From: Chara braunii
Lineage: Eukaryota > Streptophyta > Charophyceae > Charales > Characeae
NCBI GenBank assembly: GCA_003427395.1
Contig: BFEA01000141.1
Coordinates: 1,075,583-1,118,233, forward strand
Direction of reading: 5' to 3'
DNA: 42,651 nucleotides
The translations under genes and the position numbers were made by a program. Positions 38,883-42,651 of this stretch are shown here, piece by piece. Position 1 is the first letter of the stretch. Each line of letters opens with the position of its first letter. Below the pieces are notes generated by a model. That model was given only the letters and a program-made list of their open reading frames with translations, had not been told where the DNA came from and made no database searches.

Positions 38883-41800
38883 CTAACTCCATTCGTTTTC
38901 GGAATCACAGGCAGCGTCGCCATCATTGTTGTCATCCCCCGAAGTCTCGTCGTCGTCATCATCTTCAAGCACATTTCGTGTCTTCTTTGACTTCCGCCGT
39001 CATTGTGGTCTTCTGGGAGGCAGTTCGGCCGGTGGACAGACTGTCTCAAGTTGAGCTTTCCGAGGTCTTCCCCGACCCCTCTTCGGTCCAGCGGTTGTTG
39101 CGGTCTCTTCTACCACCTTTCTCTTCCTGCCCACTGTGCTCTTGTCGAGGTTGTCGTGTTGCAGGTCGTCAATCAACGGCGGGAAGTCCGGCTGGGACTG
39201 TTGAGAAGGCACAGCGGGAGGGGGGGCTGAAGTGCTTGCATGTGGTCGCCTTTTAGCCACATCTGGCCTTCTCCCTTCATCACGACAGTCCTTGTCGTCG
39301 GTTGAGTGAATGTGCGTGTGGGGCAAGTCCTCTGTTGGGTGGTCTCCACATGCACTTGCTGTCGCTGCCGTTTCAACGTGTTCGCTGTTGGCCACAGCTG
39401 GCGCAACTCCGACTGCTGCCCCGCATCCTTCCCCGCCTGATCCTCCCCCGATTTCCTCCGTTCCTTTCTCCCCAGTCCGTCAGTAAACAGCAACACGTCT
39501 CGCTGCATCCTCCTCGATACGCTGATTCACAATGACGCGATCTCTCTTCGCAAGCGCTTGTGCCATCGCTCTATCCGCCTCATCGTCATCATGTGCGGGA
39601 AGTTCTCTGTCTCTATTTCGAGGTACCAAGAACTCGAGGTCACTATCAAAGTGACCTGTTTCCGGTCTCAATGTCAGAGCGTCTGCGTCCTCGTCGTGGT
39701 CGTCATCGAAGTCGTGATCTGACTCCACATCCGAGCGCAGACCAAAATCCATGTCCTTATCCCGATCCTCCTCTTCTTCGTCCTCTCCGTACTCTTCTTC
39801 TTCCGCCCACGCTTTACCCTTCGCATCGGCCGGAGCTGCCGGGGACTTCTTCTCTTTACTTTGCTTCCCTTTCCCCCTCCAAACCAAATCCTCGCCATCA
39901 TCGCTGTTGTCGCTAGCGTTGGAGTCGTCCACCCTCCCGACCTTCGGAATCCTCCCTTGAGGAGCTTTCCTCAGACAATCCCTCCGAGCCACCTCGTCCG
40001 CTGTTGGCTGCACGTCGTCGGGAAGAATATCAGGATCTGGAACTGTGGAGGTGCATCTACACCAAAGAAGTCGGCCCACATGTCGATGAAGCCCCCCGCC
40101 TTCCTCTTCTTCACCTTCAACAGCCGAAGGTTCCAGTGCACATAAACTAGCTTGTTGATTGTGTCATTGGACAGCTGGTTTCTCCTCTTCTTATGGATGA
40201 GGTCCAGCGTCGACCAGTTGCGCTCGCATGGTGTAGCCGCGCTCCACATCGCGGTCACACGCGCAGCAATGCGCTGCAGTTTCTCACGACTCTTCCTATG
40301 GCATCCCCACCAATCTGATGTGGTGCGCTTGTCGAGGTTGGAGTCACACTTAGCGAAATCAGTCTAGAAATTGTCCTGCTTCTCGAGGGGCAGGCTCGAG
40401 TTGCCCTGTGGCTCTTTGTGGAATGTCTTCAAGTCATCCCACAGGTCGAGATGCTCCTTGCAACCCCATGTCGCCCCGTCTTCGCATTGTGACAACAGAA
40501 AGTTCATGGCATTTTGCAAAAGCGGGGACTTGGGGTCGTTCATCCAGCGAGGGTCCCGCTTGGATGGATTGAAGACGGAGTTCGCTGCGTGCACTGGCTG
40601 GCGCATCATTTTGCAGCGCCTCCCCACCTTCTTCGCGATGGACTCCCGCCGCGCAGGTGTCAAGCTGGGAATGGCGGCAATCTTCTTTATCAACGCCTCC
40701 TCAAAGCCCCACAGTGAATATGGGGCAGTGCCGCTCTTGTCCATCTTTCGCAAGAGATCATGGACTGGGGACATCACATCCATTGCTGCCTCCACCTCCC
40801 TCCACCAATCATCAGAGCGGACAGTCATGTAGACTGTGTCAGCAGTGGTGCGCTTCTTTCTCGAAGCCCACTTCACGTCCAACCACCCTCCTACCATCAT
40901 TGCCTTCAAAACCTTCTTCCTGTCTAGCAGCCTCTCCAACATCATGTACACCGAGGCGAAGCGCACCTCCGTGGGCATGATGAGTGTCCTCGTCCTCTCC
41001 ATCTCCGAGCAGTCAAGGAACAACTGCGTCGTCTTGTGATGATTCCAGATACACTTCACTATCGTCTTGCCCCTCTTGTAGAGGTCATAGACCCATGGCT
41101 CGTCGCTGATCCCCTTAAGAAGCAAGTTCAGGCAATGTGTGGCGCACGGAACCCACGGAATCCGTGAAATGCTTCGATCTGTTCGCCGCCTCAACAATCT
41201 GGCTGCATGTTTGTTGACCTCCGCGTTGTTCGTGCACAAAGCGTTCACTCTGTGCACTCCAATCTCGCGGATCACACCCTCCCATAATTTCGCCAACGCA
41301 ATCGCTGTCTTCTTCCTCTTCGACATGTCGACAACCTTCAGCAATACTGCTCCGGCCTCGCCAGCAGCAATGAAGTTCATGACGGGCCGGAACTTGCGAT
41401 CCGTGCACCCATCCGTGATGAGTGTGCACCCAGTGATATCCCATGTCTCCATGACCGGCCTCATCGCCTCTCGCGTCCGCTCGTACGCGACGTCGAGGAC
41501 CACCGTCGCCATCTGCATTCTATTGGGCATCTTCACTCTCTGTTTCTTCTCCCTTAGCTCCAAGTACAGTTCATGCAGCTCCTGTGTCTTCTCCCCCGTG
41601 ACGTAGTTGAATGGAGCCCCATGCTCGTACAAGTGGAACCCCCAGGCGATGTCCAAGCGCTGCTGCGATGAGTTCTCAGTCCAACGTCTAATAGAAGCTT
41701 GCTTCAAGTTCGCGGATGGCCTTTGGGTCGCTGATTCGCTGCCTGACCGGTCTTCCGCTCTCTCACGCCCGACGTGTCTGTCATCCGTCACCATGCCGAG

Positions 41801-42346
41801 ACCGTCCCGACTGTCGTCGATGGCCTCTCTACCGGGAGCAGTTGGAGGCAACATAAACTCTGCCAAATTGTCCGTGTCGACGTGCTCTAACACCGGTTGT
41901 GGATCTGCTCCGTCAGCAATGTTGTTTTCCAATCGGTACAGCTGTATCATTCTTCGTGTGATGGGGCAATCGATCTTCGCCCCCTTGCTGGCGAGGATAT
42001 GCTACATCTCCCCGGTCCTCTTCGCACATGGTTCCCTTTTCGCCGTGAAATGCCCGACGACACGTGTCTAAGATCCACTCCACACCCTGCCACACAACTT
42101 GCACTTGTGCCAATAGTTCGCATAACCTTTGGGTTCCGTCTCCTGTCTGCGCAGAACCCATCTAAATGCTGGTTTTGTCTTCTCCAACTCCATCTGTTTC
42201 GAATCTGCTGCAGGGTCAAATGGCGGTTTCTCATGGGTGACCTTGGCCTTGCCCTTGGCCTTCCTGCCGCCTTTGCCCTTGCTGCCACCACCTGCCTCGC
42301 TGCAACATGCGTCGTTGCTGTTCGACGGCCCGCATGAGGAAGACAT
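38883..42346 (-). pseudogene. hAT-superfamily transposase (BED finger, DUF659, hAT dimerisation, acidic/AT-hook tail)
   Basis: A cut-and-paste transposase gene, broken. From ATG at 42,344-42,346, in order: a Ser/Gly/Lys-rich N-terminus; a BED zinc finger (WHKCKLCGRVWSG...HFTAKREPC, CX2C...HX5C); the DUF659/RNase H-like body (41,950-40,364) with TGCTLITDGCTD (first catalytic Asp), LCTNNAEVNKHAA (expected TDN, here TNN), and WVPCATHCLNLLLKGI; then the hAT dimerisation motif SAATPCERNWSTLDLIHKKR, with NKLVYVHWNLRLL following (40,260-40,090). After a frameshift near 40,040 comes a Glu/Asp-rich tail (40,020-39,483) and an AT-hook, KRGRGRPRK (39,054-39,086). In-frame stops lie at 42,068 (TAG), 42,002 (TAG), 40,364 (TAG), 39,480 (TGA) and 39,000 (TGA). 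The frame ends in tandem TAG codons at 38,880-38,885. No terminal inverted repeats were identified. Confidence 0.85.
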
Positions 42347-42360
42347 GTCGTCCAGGCAGA

Positions 42361-42408
42361 AGAAGAAGAAGAAGAAGAAGAAGAAGAAGAAGAAGAAGAA
42401 GAAGAACG
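42361..42408 (-). repeat. (AAG)n microsatellite beside the transposase start codon
   Basis: About 16 AAG units on the plus strand, hence (CTT)n on the minus strand, begin about 15 bases upstream of the transposase ATG. A pyrimidine-rich 5' leader is common in plant genes. Here it is also an expandable repeat. Confidence 0.95.
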
Positions 42409-42493
42409 ATGAGGAGGAGGTTGTAGAGCAGCGGAAATGGAGGTAATGGTGCAGGGAAATGATGGTGCAAGGGGGGCAGCGAGGTTCTCGGCC

Positions 42494-42496
<3 letters not shown>

Positions 42497-42534
<38 letters not shown>

Positions 42535-42537
42535 AAG

Positions 42538-42579
<42 letters not shown>
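42497..42579. repeat. (CT)n(CA)n microsatellite
   Basis: CT units at about 42,493-42,514 are followed by CA units to 42,579, with one AAAGTTA interruption at 42,533-42,539. The edges of the window beyond it hold GGTGGTGATGG-type low-complexity repeats. Confidence 0.95.
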
Positions 42580-42581
<2 letters not shown>

Positions 42582-42651
42582 CGATAGAGGGAGGTGGTGA
42601 TGGCAGGGGAGAAGTGGCGATGGTGCAGGGAGGTGGTGATGGGAGGAGAGA

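Noticed and set aside
40371-42071. Plus-strand frames across the transposase region
   Set aside because: They are antisense to the well-supported BED/DUF659/hAT frame.

Overview
The window looks like repeat-dominated nuclear DNA of a plant or streptophyte alga. It holds no prokaryotic operons, rRNA or complete tRNA. It holds two decayed Ty3/Gypsy-type LTR retrotransposons, poly(A)-tailed retroposons, a 7.2-kb tandem satellite, long microsatellites and a decayed hAT/DUF659-type transposase gene. From memory, the retroelement proteins and the BED-DUF659-hAT protein resemble predicted proteins of charophyte algae such as Chara. That attribution is a guess and was not searched.

Layout. Bases 1-18,948, and perhaps on to about 21,800, form the left retroelement, read on the minus strand. 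In its own 5'->3' order it has two related unrecognised ORFs (18,948-17,664), Gag (17,264-about 15,260), protease (interrupted by a 1.9-kb insertion at 12,822-14,717), reverse transcriptase/RNase H (11,967-10,542), integrase (10,381-8,681) and an extra charged ORF, here called ORF3 (8,455-7,478). A long 3' region with several minisatellites follows, then a polypurine tract at about 3,675 and a 3' LTR-like segment (3,667-about 2,385). More distant copies of LTR-like modules continue to base 1. No 5' LTR copy was found.

Bases 21,836-22,065 are a GA/GATA/TA microsatellite. Bases 22,200-29,418 are a satellite of about 85 monomers of 93, 90 and 81 bp, all multiples of three, with a higher-order period of about 1.7-1.95 kb. 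The array is fused directly to the middle of the reverse transcriptase of a second element on the plus strand (29,419-38,220). That element repeats the left layout from RT to the LTR: RT, RNase H, an integrase with an internal deletion, a broken ORF3, the minisatellite-rich 3' region, a polypurine tract and an LTR. The two elements therefore face away from the satellite as a large, diverged inverted pair. By eye their pol proteins are roughly three-quarters identical, so this is not a recent inverted duplication.

Bases 38,221-42,651 are different. A GC-rich hairpin, a CA-rich cryptic repeat and a (CT)n tract precede a minus-strand pseudogene (42,346-38,883). It encodes a BED zinc finger, a DUF659/hAT transposase body, a hAT dimerisation domain and an acidic tail with an AT-hook. 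It carries several in-frame stops and one frameshift.

Nearly every coding region is broken, so the window is a graveyard of selfish elements and no intact host gene was recognised. The most unusual items are ORF3, seen in both copies; the duplicated pre-gag ORF; the frame-preserving satellite; and 3' noncoding blocks that look better conserved than pol.
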